A DNA stretch of 64,000 bases, taken from assembly GCA_023663385.1 (NCBI GenBank), contig JAMPHO010000001.1, positions 279,847 through 343,846 of the forward strand. Direction: 5' to 3'. Position numbers and translations under genes: made by a program. Below the pieces are notes generated by a model. It saw nothing but the letters and a program-made list of their open reading frames with translations. It did no database searches and was not told the DNA's origin. The stretch comes from Alistipes timonensis (GTDB taxonomy: Bacteria; Bacteroidota; Bacteroidia; Bacteroidales; Muribaculaceae). Shown here piece by piece: positions 8,822-15,649 of the stretch; the stretch's first letter is position 1, and the number at the start of each line of letters is the position of its first letter.

Positions 8822-9102
8822 ATGGCACCCCCTTTCATTGCTTTTTTGAACATCGACGAGGGGTAGAATTCAAGTCGGAGCGAGGGGGGCATGAGGAGCA
8901 TCCCCCCGGTGGCGGGATTCTCGACAATCTCCTCCTCGCGTTTGGCCCCGGCGAAGGTTCCGAAGCCGGGTATGGCCACGCGGCAGTCGTCGCACGCGCC
9001 GCGTACTATTATGTCGCAGAGCGCTTCGGCCATTTTGGCCGTCAGTGTGTTGTCGAGGGCGGCGCGCTGGGCTACCGCCGCCAGAAATGACTTGTTTTCC
9101 AT
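8818..9102 (-). CDS. HU-family DNA-binding protein
   Basis: The ATG at 9102 gives 94 residues of an HU/IHF-like protein: an alpha-helical dimerisation part (FLAAVAQRAALDNTLTAKMAEAL), then the beta-arm region (RVAIPGFGTFAGAKREEEIVENPATG, the G-GTF and NPxTG hallmarks). HU subunits bind and bend DNA as dimers. The frame continues upstream to 9360, but that extension lacks family similarity and would pass through the promoter box at 9124-9131. It is followed with a 4-base overlap by the HU-LysM fusion, which could be its dimer partner. Confidence 0.88.
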   Translation of the reverse strand: MENKSFLAAVAQRAALDNTLTAKMAEALCDIIVRGACDDCRVAIPGFGTFAGAKREEEIVENPATGGMLLMPPSLRLEFYPSSMFKKAMKGGAI

Positions 9103-9123
9103 TCTTTCTTGTCGATTATACCG

Positions 9124-9131
9124 CAAATTTA
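9124..9131 (-). promoter_or_regulatory. -7 box for the HU gene pair
   Basis: The minus strand reads TAAATTTG, matching TAnnTTTG, and lies 22 bases upstream of the HU start. It supports the short start at 9102. No clear -33 element is seen. Confidence 0.6.
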
Positions 9132-9226
9132 CTAAAAATCCCTCAGTCACGGGCCAACGGCCAATGGTTAATCGCGTTTGGCCGGTTCCATCGCGTCCCC
9201 GGGAAGGGGGGCGAAGCGCGCTGCCG

Positions 9227-10711
9227 TCAGGATATTCTCCTCGGGCAGTCCAGGCAGTTGTAGGGGTACTGGCATTGGTTTTTGCAAGAGTCGTAGGAGC
9301 AGTAGCCTCCCCCGACAATGCCGTCGTACTCTCTCCAGTATCCGCAGTAGTCTCTGGCAAGTGAGTTGTCTTTTCTTTTATACTCCTCAGACTGCGACGC
9401 GGGCCGCGGGTCGGGCTTAGGCCGGGGAGCCTGCGGGGCCTGCTTGGGCGCGGTGTTTAACTCTTTCCTGCTTACCAGTTCCTCTTTCTCGGGGGTGATG
9501 TACTCATATCCGCAATATGAGCAGCGGCGGCGGCTCTTGAATTTGCGGTAAGTGCTTATGGTGTATGTGGTTCGGTCGGCGCGGTTATGCTCCATGGTGT
9601 GTATGCGGGTGCCGAGATCGATGTCCTCCACCTTTTCGACGGCGTTGACCCGGTGGCATTTAGCGCACCGCTCGCCGCGCGTGGGAACTGAGTATATCGG
9701 CAATGAGAACGCTCCCGCGGTGAGTCCCGCGGCCCACCAGGTTTGCCATAGCTCCGCACCGATACTCCACCCTATTAACAGCAGGGCAAAGCCTGTGAGA
9801 ACGAACCGGCCGTTTACTTCATCATTGGAAAGGCTGCGGTCATCCTCAAGGTCGAGCATGGTTTTGTAGCGGAACGCCGAAAGCGCCAAAATATACACCG
9901 CGCAAAGTATGGCGGCAAACTCCGTGCTGTGCAACCGATTGTTTATGTATATGGCTGACAGATATATGCCCGCGCAGGAGGTCAGCCCGACAAGCGGCCC
10001 GGCTATGTACCCGCGGATTTTCGCGTTAAGCCCTTTGCAGAGCAGTGTGAACGCCGCGGCTGCCACGGCGATGGCGAGCAGCAGAAACCCTATCTTCTCA
10101 AGTTGCCCCAAAGCCGAACTCGACAGCTCGTCGCGCATCGCCTCATAGTGCGAGACCATATCGGCCTCTTCGGGCGTTAGCGTGTAAGAGACCTCCCGGG
10201 TGGCGCTCACGTCAGGATCCATATTGGGCGGGAAATAGCCGTGGGCCTCTGTCCAGTTGCCCGCCTGGTCGATTTTCGTACCTACCAGTTCGGGTTTGAA
10301 ATTAGTGTATTCAGGGTAGTGGCTCCACTTTGTTTCGGATTTATAGACAACGTTCACATCGTGTCTTTCAAATTCGCCGTCGAGGGTCGTCATTTTTCCT
10401 CTGCGCAATACCATCCCTTGGGTTGTTAAGAGCGTGGTGTCGTACCTCTCGCGGGTGCCTTTGCGAGCCTTGGTGTGTTCGATGGCTATGAGCGGTCGTC
10501 CAGCGCTGTCGGCGTAGACGGTCACCTCTACGGGCGAGTAGAAGTTTCGGTATCTTATGGTGATTTTCGCGGCCGGCGACTGGGTGACGTGCGTCGAGTC
10601 TTTACTGAAAATAACGCTCCCTTCCGGCACAGGGACTGATTTGAAACTTCCGGCCGACGCGAAGGTCAGCGAGGCTGCCAGAATCAGCAAGATTGTTGAT
10701 AGGTGGCGCAT
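9227..10711 (-). CDS. Membrane protein with zinc ribbon and Cys-rich tail, function unknown
   Basis: I do not recognise this 494-residue protein. A signal peptide (1-20) leads into an extracytoplasmic region of about 180 residues. Hydrophobic segments follow near 206-224, 234-256, 263-281, 303-319 and 324-341. Then comes a cytoplasmic-looking part with two CxxC pairs (C349/C352 and C397/C400), the pattern of a zinc ribbon. A Pro-rich linker leads to a tail with six Cys (456, 471, 476, 480, 486, 489). The tail could bind metal or form disulfides. The N-terminal part resembles the extracytoplasmic domain of DUF3592-like proteins only loosely. It stands alone between a DAHP synthase and the HU pair. 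Confidence 0.7.
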   Translation of the reverse strand: MRHLSTILLILAASLTFASAGSFKSVPVPEGSVIFSKDSTHVTQSPAAKITIRYRNFYSPVEVTVYADSAGRPLIAIEHTKARKGTRERYDTTLLTTQGMVLRRGKMTTLDGEFERHDVNVVYKSETKWSHYPEYTNFKPELVGTKIDQAGNWTEAHGYFPPNMDPDVSATREVSYTLTPEEADMVSHYEAMRDELSSSALGQLEKIGFLLLAIAVAAAAFTLLCKGLNAKIRGYIAGPLVGLTSCAGIYLSAIYINNRLHSTEFAAILCAVYILALSAFRYKTMLDLEDDRSLSNDEVNGRFVLTGFALLLIGWSIGAELWQTWWAAGLTAGAFSLPIYSVPTRGERCAKCHRVNAVEKVEDIDLGTRIHTMEHNRADRTTYTISTYRKFKSRRRCSYCGYEYITPEKEELVSRKELNTAPKQAPQAPRPKPDPRPASQSEEYKRKDNSLARDYCGYWREYDGIVGGGYCSYDSCKNQCQYPYNCLDCPRRIS

Positions 10712-10770
10712 AAATGTGTTTTTGTTGGTATTTGTGTGGTTGTTTGTCGTATTGGAGACTGGCCGCGGCG

Positions 10771-11868
10771 TCAGCGGGGGAGTTGCTGGCGCACCGACTC
10801 CTCGTGGATTATGGCGAGGAGCTTGCGGGCGAAGGTGTCGCTCATACCGAGGCGCTCGGCGGCTTCGGCGCGGTTTGAAATCAGGGCGTCGTAGCGATGG
10901 GGCTGGAGCACCGGGAGGTTGTGCCGCTCTTTGAGGCGCCCGATTTCGCGGGCTATCTCCATACGGCGCGCGAGGAGCTCCATAAGCTGGTCGTCGACGG
11001 CGTCGATGCGCTGCCTGAGCGCTTCGAGCTCCGCGTCGGGCCTTTCGGTGGTCGCGGGGCGGGGGAGCGTTACCCGGGTGAGCATAGCGGCCAGGTCGGC
11101 GGGGGTGAGCTGCTGGGAGGCGTCGCTGAGGGCGGCGTCGGGGTCGCGGTGGCTCTCGACGATCAGTCCGTCGAAACCGCGGCGCAGTGCCTCGGCGGCG
11201 AGGGGTTCAACCAGGGCGCGGCTCCCCCCTATGTGGCTCGGGTCGCAGAGTATCTGAATCCCCTTCACGCGGCGGCGCAGCTCAACGGCCACGGGCCATT
11301 GGGGCGGGTTGCGGAACCGCTGCTCGCCGTAGGCGGTGAAGCCGCGGTGTACGGCTGATATATGGCGCACACCGGCGTTGTAGAGGCGCTGTATGGCGCC
11401 GATCCAGAGGTCCACGTCGGGGTTCACGGGGTTCTTGACAAGGAGGCGCACCGTGTTGCCGCGGGCAATCCTTTCAGCCGCGGCGTCGGCTATTTCCTGC
11501 ACGAGGAAGGGGTTGACCGTGGTACGGGCTCCGAGCCACAGGATGTCGACCCCGCCGTCGAGGGCGGCGTGGAGGTGTGCCGGGGTGGCTACCTCGGTAG
11601 CCGTCAGCATCCCGGTGAGCCGTTTTGCCTCGCGGAGCCAGGGGAGACCCTCCTCGCCGACCCCCTCGAAGCATCCGGGCATCGTGCGGGGCTTCCACAG
11701 CCCGCAGCGAAATACCTTTATGCCGGCCTCGGCGAGGGCGCGGGCTGTTTCGAGCACCTGCTCGCGCGATTCGGCGCCGCAGGGCCCGGCTATCACCACC
11801 GGCGCACCGTCGGCGGGCGCGTCGATGGCGGGGAGCAGTCCGTTGAGTTCTATTTCGCGGTTCATCAT
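10771..11868 (-). CDS. Bifunctional DAHP synthase / chorismate mutase
   Basis: The N-terminal 255 or so residues form a KDO8P-synthase-like (type I beta) 3-deoxy-7-phosphoheptulonate synthase: PVVIAGPCGAESREQ, FRCGLWKPRT and ILCDPSHIGGSR are recognisable. Residues about 275-360 form an AroQ chorismate mutase helix bundle (ELEALRQRIDAVDDQLMELL, then RMEIAREIGRLK). The protein therefore catalyses the first step of the shikimate pathway and the committed step to prephenate, Phe and Tyr. The order DAHPS then mutase is common in Bacteroidetes and offers feedback control of the synthase through the mutase domain. Either of two adjacent Met codons (11868 or 11865) could start translation. Confidence 0.93.
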   Translation of the reverse strand: MMNREIELNGLLPAIDAPADGAPVVIAGPCGAESREQVLETARALAEAGIKVFRCGLWKPRTMPGCFEGVGEEGLPWLREAKRLTGMLTATEVATPAHLHAALDGGVDILWLGARTTVNPFLVQEIADAAAERIARGNTVRLLVKNPVNPDVDLWIGAIQRLYNAGVRHISAVHRGFTAYGEQRFRNPPQWPVAVELRRRVKGIQILCDPSHIGGSRALVEPLAAEALRRGFDGLIVESHRDPDAALSDASQQLTPADLAAMLTRVTLPRPATTERPDAELEALRQRIDAVDDQLMELLARRMEIAREIGRLKERHNLPVLQPHRYDALISNRAEAAERLGMSDTFARKLLAIIHEESVRQQLPR

Positions 11869-11875
11869 TATATCG

Positions 11876-11883
11876 CGAATTTA
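11876..11883 (-). promoter_or_regulatory. -7 box of the DAHP synthase gene
   Basis: The minus strand reads TAAATTCG (TAnnTTCG variant) only 7 bases before the start codon. Transcription from it would give a very short or leaderless mRNA. Confidence 0.45.
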
Positions 11884-11935
11884 CGCCAAAAATCCCGAAC
11901 CCCGAACCCGCACCTCCAAAAAGCGCCCAAAAAGA

Positions 11936-11968
11936 TGGCCGCGCCGATGAAAACCATCGACGCGGCCA
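11936..11968 (-). terminator. Intrinsic terminator after the 990-residue secreted protein gene
   Basis: An imperfect inverted repeat (arms TGGCCGCG and CGCGGCCA, inner CGATG/CATCG) lies 27 bases past the stop at 11995. It is followed on the minus strand by a run of five T. Confidence 0.8.
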
Positions 11969-11994
11969 GTATCTAACGTGTTATGAGCGGTAGC

Positions 11995-14967
11995 TTATTC
12001 AGCGGGGGTGAGGGGAGCGTCAGCGAAATTGATGACATAGGCGGCAGACTGTTGTGCATCCGTAAGACCGATAGAACCTTCGGAAGTCAGTTCCCCATTA
12101 TCGCCTAATGCGAAAATAAGGTCTGTTTTACCCCATTGAGGCATGAAGCCATATAACATATCAAAATTATCGAGGTCTTTAATAGTCACGGTGGAACCAG
12201 ATAATTCAAATGCTCCAGATATGCTTTTTAATGACATAGAACCGCCTACAATTGCGGAAATGGTCGCATTCCCAGTCGCTGAATCAAAGGCAATGGTGAT
12301 TTCGGCATCTTTGAAGAACGGACTTCCATTGTAGTTGGGGGTGTAAGTTGCGGTGTAGCTTGCTGCCAGCCCAACAACTGCGGGCGCGTAGGTAGCGCCG
12401 GTGAAGTTCACGTCGTAGAGGTCGCCACCAGCGTTAACCTTGATGGCCTGGGTGGTGGTCATAACGCCGTCCTCTGCCACTACGAAAACAATGTCGACAG
12501 GGGCTTCAGTTACCATATAGTCAACCATTTCGTAAGATGTAACCTGCTTGATGGTGACTTTGTTACCTTTTACAACATAGTCAAACGAGCCTTCGAGGAG
12601 GTTCATATCGAAGTCGGGCGAGAAGATTGTGATCGCGGCCTTCCCTGTTTCGGCATCAAACTCGATGGAGGAGGTCAAAGCGAAATTGGTGTCGTCCAGA
12701 ACGAGGAACGGAGCGCCTTCGTACTTCTTTTCGAGTTCCACAGGTTCGGGGATGAAAGGCGCGTATGCGGCTTCGGCGAATTTTACTTCGTAGAGTTCGC
12801 CACCGGCATCAACATTGATGGCCTGGGTGGAAGTCATTGTGCCGTCCTCAGCCACGGTGAACACAACGTCAACCGGGGTTTCAGTTACCATATAGTCAAC
12901 CATTTCGTAGGAAGTTACCTGCTTGATGGTTACGTTGTTCCCTTTCACCTCGTAGTCAAATGTGCCTGCGAGAAGGGTCATTTCGAAGTCAGGGGAGAAG
13001 AGCGTGATGGTAGCCTTGGAAGTTGCGGCGTCAAACTCGATGGAGGAGGTCAGCGCGTAATTATCCCCATACACGTTGAGGATGGGAGCGCCCTTGTACA
13101 TCTCTTCGAGAGCGACGGGGGGCACGGGGGCGAGGAGGGCGTTGGCGGAGCCGGTGAGGATGTAGCTGCCGTCGCGGCCGGTGCCGTAAATGCGGTCCTC
13201 GGTCGAGTCGTCGATCCACATGGAGAGCTTGTCGGCGGCCACTTTCAGCACCAGGTTGCGGCGTGTGGAGGTGGTGGCGGAGGTGCCCATGTAGAGGTTG
13301 GTGATTATGATGGTGTTCGACTCGGCGTTGTAGATGTACTTGCCGGCGCTGGCCACGAGTTCGGTAAGACCGCCGGTGAAGCCGTCGTTGCGCGAAACCT
13401 TGAAGCGTACGGCGGCGGTGCCGGGAGCGTCGTTGCCCGCGTAATCCTTGTCAAACTGGATGCTGAGGCTGTTGAGGTTGTTGACTTCCGCGCCGCGGTA
13501 GGAGCCGGCGGCTGCTTCGTTGGTGTATTCGGCGGCGCCGTCCCAGGCGTCGGAAATCATCTCGGAGTAGGTGCGGGCGTCGCGGTCAACCACGAAGAGG
13601 CGGCTCTCGCTGCCGATGGTCACGCTGGCCAGACCGCCGTCGATGGTGTAGGTACCGGCGGTTTCGCCGAGGGTGCATTTGCCGAAGCCGTCGAGGGTGA
13701 GGGTTTCGGAAGCGCCGTTGTAAGCGCCGTACTCAGCTCCGCGGAAGGTGAACACAGGCTGGTCGGTGGGGCCACCCTTGAAGTCATACTTGAAGAGTTT
13801 CTCGCCGTTGGCAGAAGCGAAAGCGGTGCAGTCGCCGCCGATGTTTTTGCCGAAGCTGTACTCCATGGTTACCTCGTAGGGGTAGGTGGCGCGGTTGTCG
13901 TAGAAGAAGTAGCGCGCGCCGCTGCCGTCGGCGGGCACGACCTGAACCAGCAGGTTGTTGCCGTATTCGTCGGCCGAGGCCACGGTGAATTCCATGTCAC
14001 CCTTGGCGGCGAAGTACTTCACGTTGAAGTCGGGGCGGCCGTCGAGGAGGTCGTGGAAGGTGGCAAACATAAAGCCGTCGTTGGTGAACTGGCCGTCGAC
14101 GCCGGTAGTAATCTCCAGGTCCATGGGATTCTTGAGATCACCTTCGTAGGGAACGTAGGCGAAGGTGTTGGCGGTCTCTTTCCAGGTGAAGAGGTCGAGG
14201 ATGTCGTAAGCCTTTTCGTCGGAGCTCTTCATCACGTAGGTGCCGTTGGCGCGGAACTCGGCGGTGAGGGTCGGCTCAACCTTGTGGGCTATGCGGTTCT
14301 CGCCGGTGTTGAGGCGGTAGCCGGTGTAGTTGCCGAGGAAGTGTGCTCCGTTATATGTGTCGAGTTCAACCGAGGTGGCGGCGATGAGAATCGGCTCGAA
14401 GGGCATGTCGAAGGCGAGGCAGTCCTGGCCCAGGAGGTTCATTTCCTTCGGGCTGAAGTACACGAAGTTGGGGTTGTCGGTGTACACCTTGCCGGAGTAC
14501 TGGCCGGTGATGGTGTATTCCGAAGCGAACCCCTTGTCGGTCTTCATCTGGAAGTGGGGTATACCCTCGGCCTCGCAGCCGCGCCAGTCGGCGGGTTTGG
14601 TGGGGTCGATCTGGGGCGTGCCGATCACGTCGGTGTTGTTGCGGCAGTCGAGCAGCACAACTTTCGCGTTGGGAGCGTGCTGGATGGCGATTTCGTGGGG
14701 CTTGGTGAGGTCAACCGGGGTGTAACGTGTGTCGGAGAGCTCGGCGATGGCCTTTACCTTGGTGCCCGAGGTGGTGGTGATGTTCAGAGTGGTGTATCCG
14801 GCATCCTTGCCTTCCCCCTTGCCGAGGGTGATTTCCTGGATGTCGTCGACCATGATGGATACGAACTTGCCGGCGGCGTCAAACACGTCGATGCGGTCGC
14901 TGGCGGCGAATATGGCGAAGGTCGCGGCGCACGCGGCGCCGACTGCTAATGCTTGTTTCTTCATCAC
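11995..14967 (-). CDS. Large secreted protein with C-terminal tandem repeats
   Basis: The 990-residue protein has a signal peptide (about 1-22) and no later membrane helix, so it is exported. Residues 23-75 contain a small domain also hinted at in the neighbouring 154-residue protein (a DxAGKFVSIMVDDIQEITL type segment). The middle part is beta-rich and unassigned. Residues 616-739, 740-864 and 865-990 are three copies of one domain. The first two are very similar (shared run VTIKQVTSYEMVDYMVTE), the third is diverged. Its start overlaps the stop of the upstream gene by 4 bases, so the two are coupled. There is no obvious T9SS sorting domain or lipobox. It may be a surface or secreted binding protein, but that is inference. 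Confidence 0.75.
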   Translation of the reverse strand: MMKKQALAVGAACAATFAIFAASDRIDVFDAAGKFVSIMVDDIQEITLGKGEGKDAGYTTLNITTTSGTKVKAIAELSDTRYTPVDLTKPHEIAIQHAPNAKVVLLDCRNNTDVIGTPQIDPTKPADWRGCEAEGIPHFQMKTDKGFASEYTITGQYSGKVYTDNPNFVYFSPKEMNLLGQDCLAFDMPFEPILIAATSVELDTYNGAHFLGNYTGYRLNTGENRIAHKVEPTLTAEFRANGTYVMKSSDEKAYDILDLFTWKETANTFAYVPYEGDLKNPMDLEITTGVDGQFTNDGFMFATFHDLLDGRPDFNVKYFAAKGDMEFTVASADEYGNNLLVQVVPADGSGARYFFYDNRATYPYEVTMEYSFGKNIGGDCTAFASANGEKLFKYDFKGGPTDQPVFTFRGAEYGAYNGASETLTLDGFGKCTLGETAGTYTIDGGLASVTIGSESRLFVVDRDARTYSEMISDAWDGAAEYTNEAAAGSYRGAEVNNLNSLSIQFDKDYAGNDAPGTAAVRFKVSRNDGFTGGLTELVASAGKYIYNAESNTIIITNLYMGTSATTSTRRNLVLKVAADKLSMWIDDSTEDRIYGTGRDGSYILTGSANALLAPVPPVALEEMYKGAPILNVYGDNYALTSSIEFDAATSKATITLFSPDFEMTLLAGTFDYEVKGNNVTIKQVTSYEMVDYMVTETPVDVVFTVAEDGTMTSTQAINVDAGGELYEVKFAEAAYAPFIPEPVELEKKYEGAPFLVLDDTNFALTSSIEFDAETGKAAITIFSPDFDMNLLEGSFDYVVKGNKVTIKQVTSYEMVDYMVTEAPVDIVFVVAEDGVMTTTQAIKVNAGGDLYDVNFTGATYAPAVVGLAASYTATYTPNYNGSPFFKDAEITIAFDSATGNATISAIVGGSMSLKSISGAFELSGSTVTIKDLDNFDMLYGFMPQWGKTDLIFALGDNGELTSEGSIGLTDAQQSAAYVINFADAPLTPAE
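11998..13122 (-). repeat. Three tandem copies of a domain of about 125 codons
   Basis: Copies lie at 13122-12751, 12750-12376 and 12375-11998. The first two remain highly similar at DNA level, with long near-identical stretches around 12511-12600 and 12885-12975. That points to a fairly recent duplication or ongoing gene conversion. Confidence 0.85.
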
Positions 14968-15428
14968 TTGGTGGCGATTTTGTAAGCTACTCCGTTAACA
15001 TTCACGATTACGGTCTGGGCGGGGAGGGTCGAGAGGTCGAGGGTGAAGTCGCCCGACGCTTTCTGCTCGGTGAGGAGCGCTCCGGCGGTGTTGTAGACCG
15101 CCACCACGGAGCCCGCGGGGAGCTCGGTGAAAATCATCTTGCCGCCGCTGACAACGGGGGCCGCTCCGGCCGATACCTGGTCGAGGCCGACCACTTCCTT
15201 GTCGGAGAAGCTGAACGATTTGATCGTGGCGCGGGGAATCGCGACGTCCTGCCCCTCGGAGGCGATGAGCAGGCTTTCTTCGTCGAACGCCGCGGTGAGG
15301 TCGTCGGTAAGGTTGATTTCAACCTTGGAGCCGTCGATGATGTTCACTGCCACTGAACGGTAACCCTCGGCCGAAGCGCCGAACGAAACCGCCGCCATGA
15401 TAGCTAAAGCTGGGAAAAATTGCTTCAT
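14964..15428 (-). CDS. Small secreted protein coupled to the large repeat protein
   Basis: The 154-residue product has a signal peptide (MKQFFPALAIMAAVSFGASA). Residues about 28-75 form a segment seen in many Bacteroidales secreted proteins (GSKVEINLTDDLTAAFDEES, then IPRATIKSFSFSDKE). Residues 105-154 resemble a Por/T9SS-type C-terminal beta domain (GSVVAVYNTAGALLTEQKA, then LPAQTVIVNVNGVAYKI). So it looks like a sorting domain with almost no cargo. It overlaps the start of the 990-residue gene by 4 bases. A role as export partner or co-assembling subunit of that protein is possible but not shown. Confidence 0.65.
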   Translation of the reverse strand: MKQFFPALAIMAAVSFGASAEGYRSVAVNIIDGSKVEINLTDDLTAAFDEESLLIASEGQDVAIPRATIKSFSFSDKEVVGLDQVSAGAAPVVSGGKMIFTELPAGSVVAVYNTAGALLTEQKASGDFTLDLSTLPAQTVIVNVNGVAYKIATK

Positions 15429-15448
15429 AGAGATTGAACGATTGATGT

Positions 15449-15501
15449 AAGACTCCCGGTTGGTTTGGTCAATGAATTATTTCGGGTGGTGTGGGAGTCT
15501 T
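15449..15501. repeat. Nine-base-pair inverted repeat in the leader of the 154-residue gene
   Basis: AAGACTCCC at 15449-15457 pairs with GGGAGTCTT at 15493-15501 across a 35-base loop. It sits upstream of the minus-strand gene starting at 15428 and could form a leader hairpin. Confidence 0.4.
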
Positions 15502-15621
15502 TTAAGCCACCGCTCCGAAATTTTTCACAAATTAAAGCATTTGCATTGTAAAATCGACAAAGTAAACAAATCGTTTAACTTTTTTTAAGTATAATTATGC
15601 GATTTGCACGCCGCCAGGTGT

Positions 15622-15629
15622 TACCTTTG
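15622..15629 (+). promoter_or_regulatory. -7 box of the first C10 protease gene
   Basis: TACCTTTG matches TAnnTTTG. Transcription would begin near 15636, after the GTG at 15632, which favours the ATG at 15650 as the true start. Confidence 0.6.
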
Positions 15630-15649
15630 CCGTGAAAAATCAATTTGCA

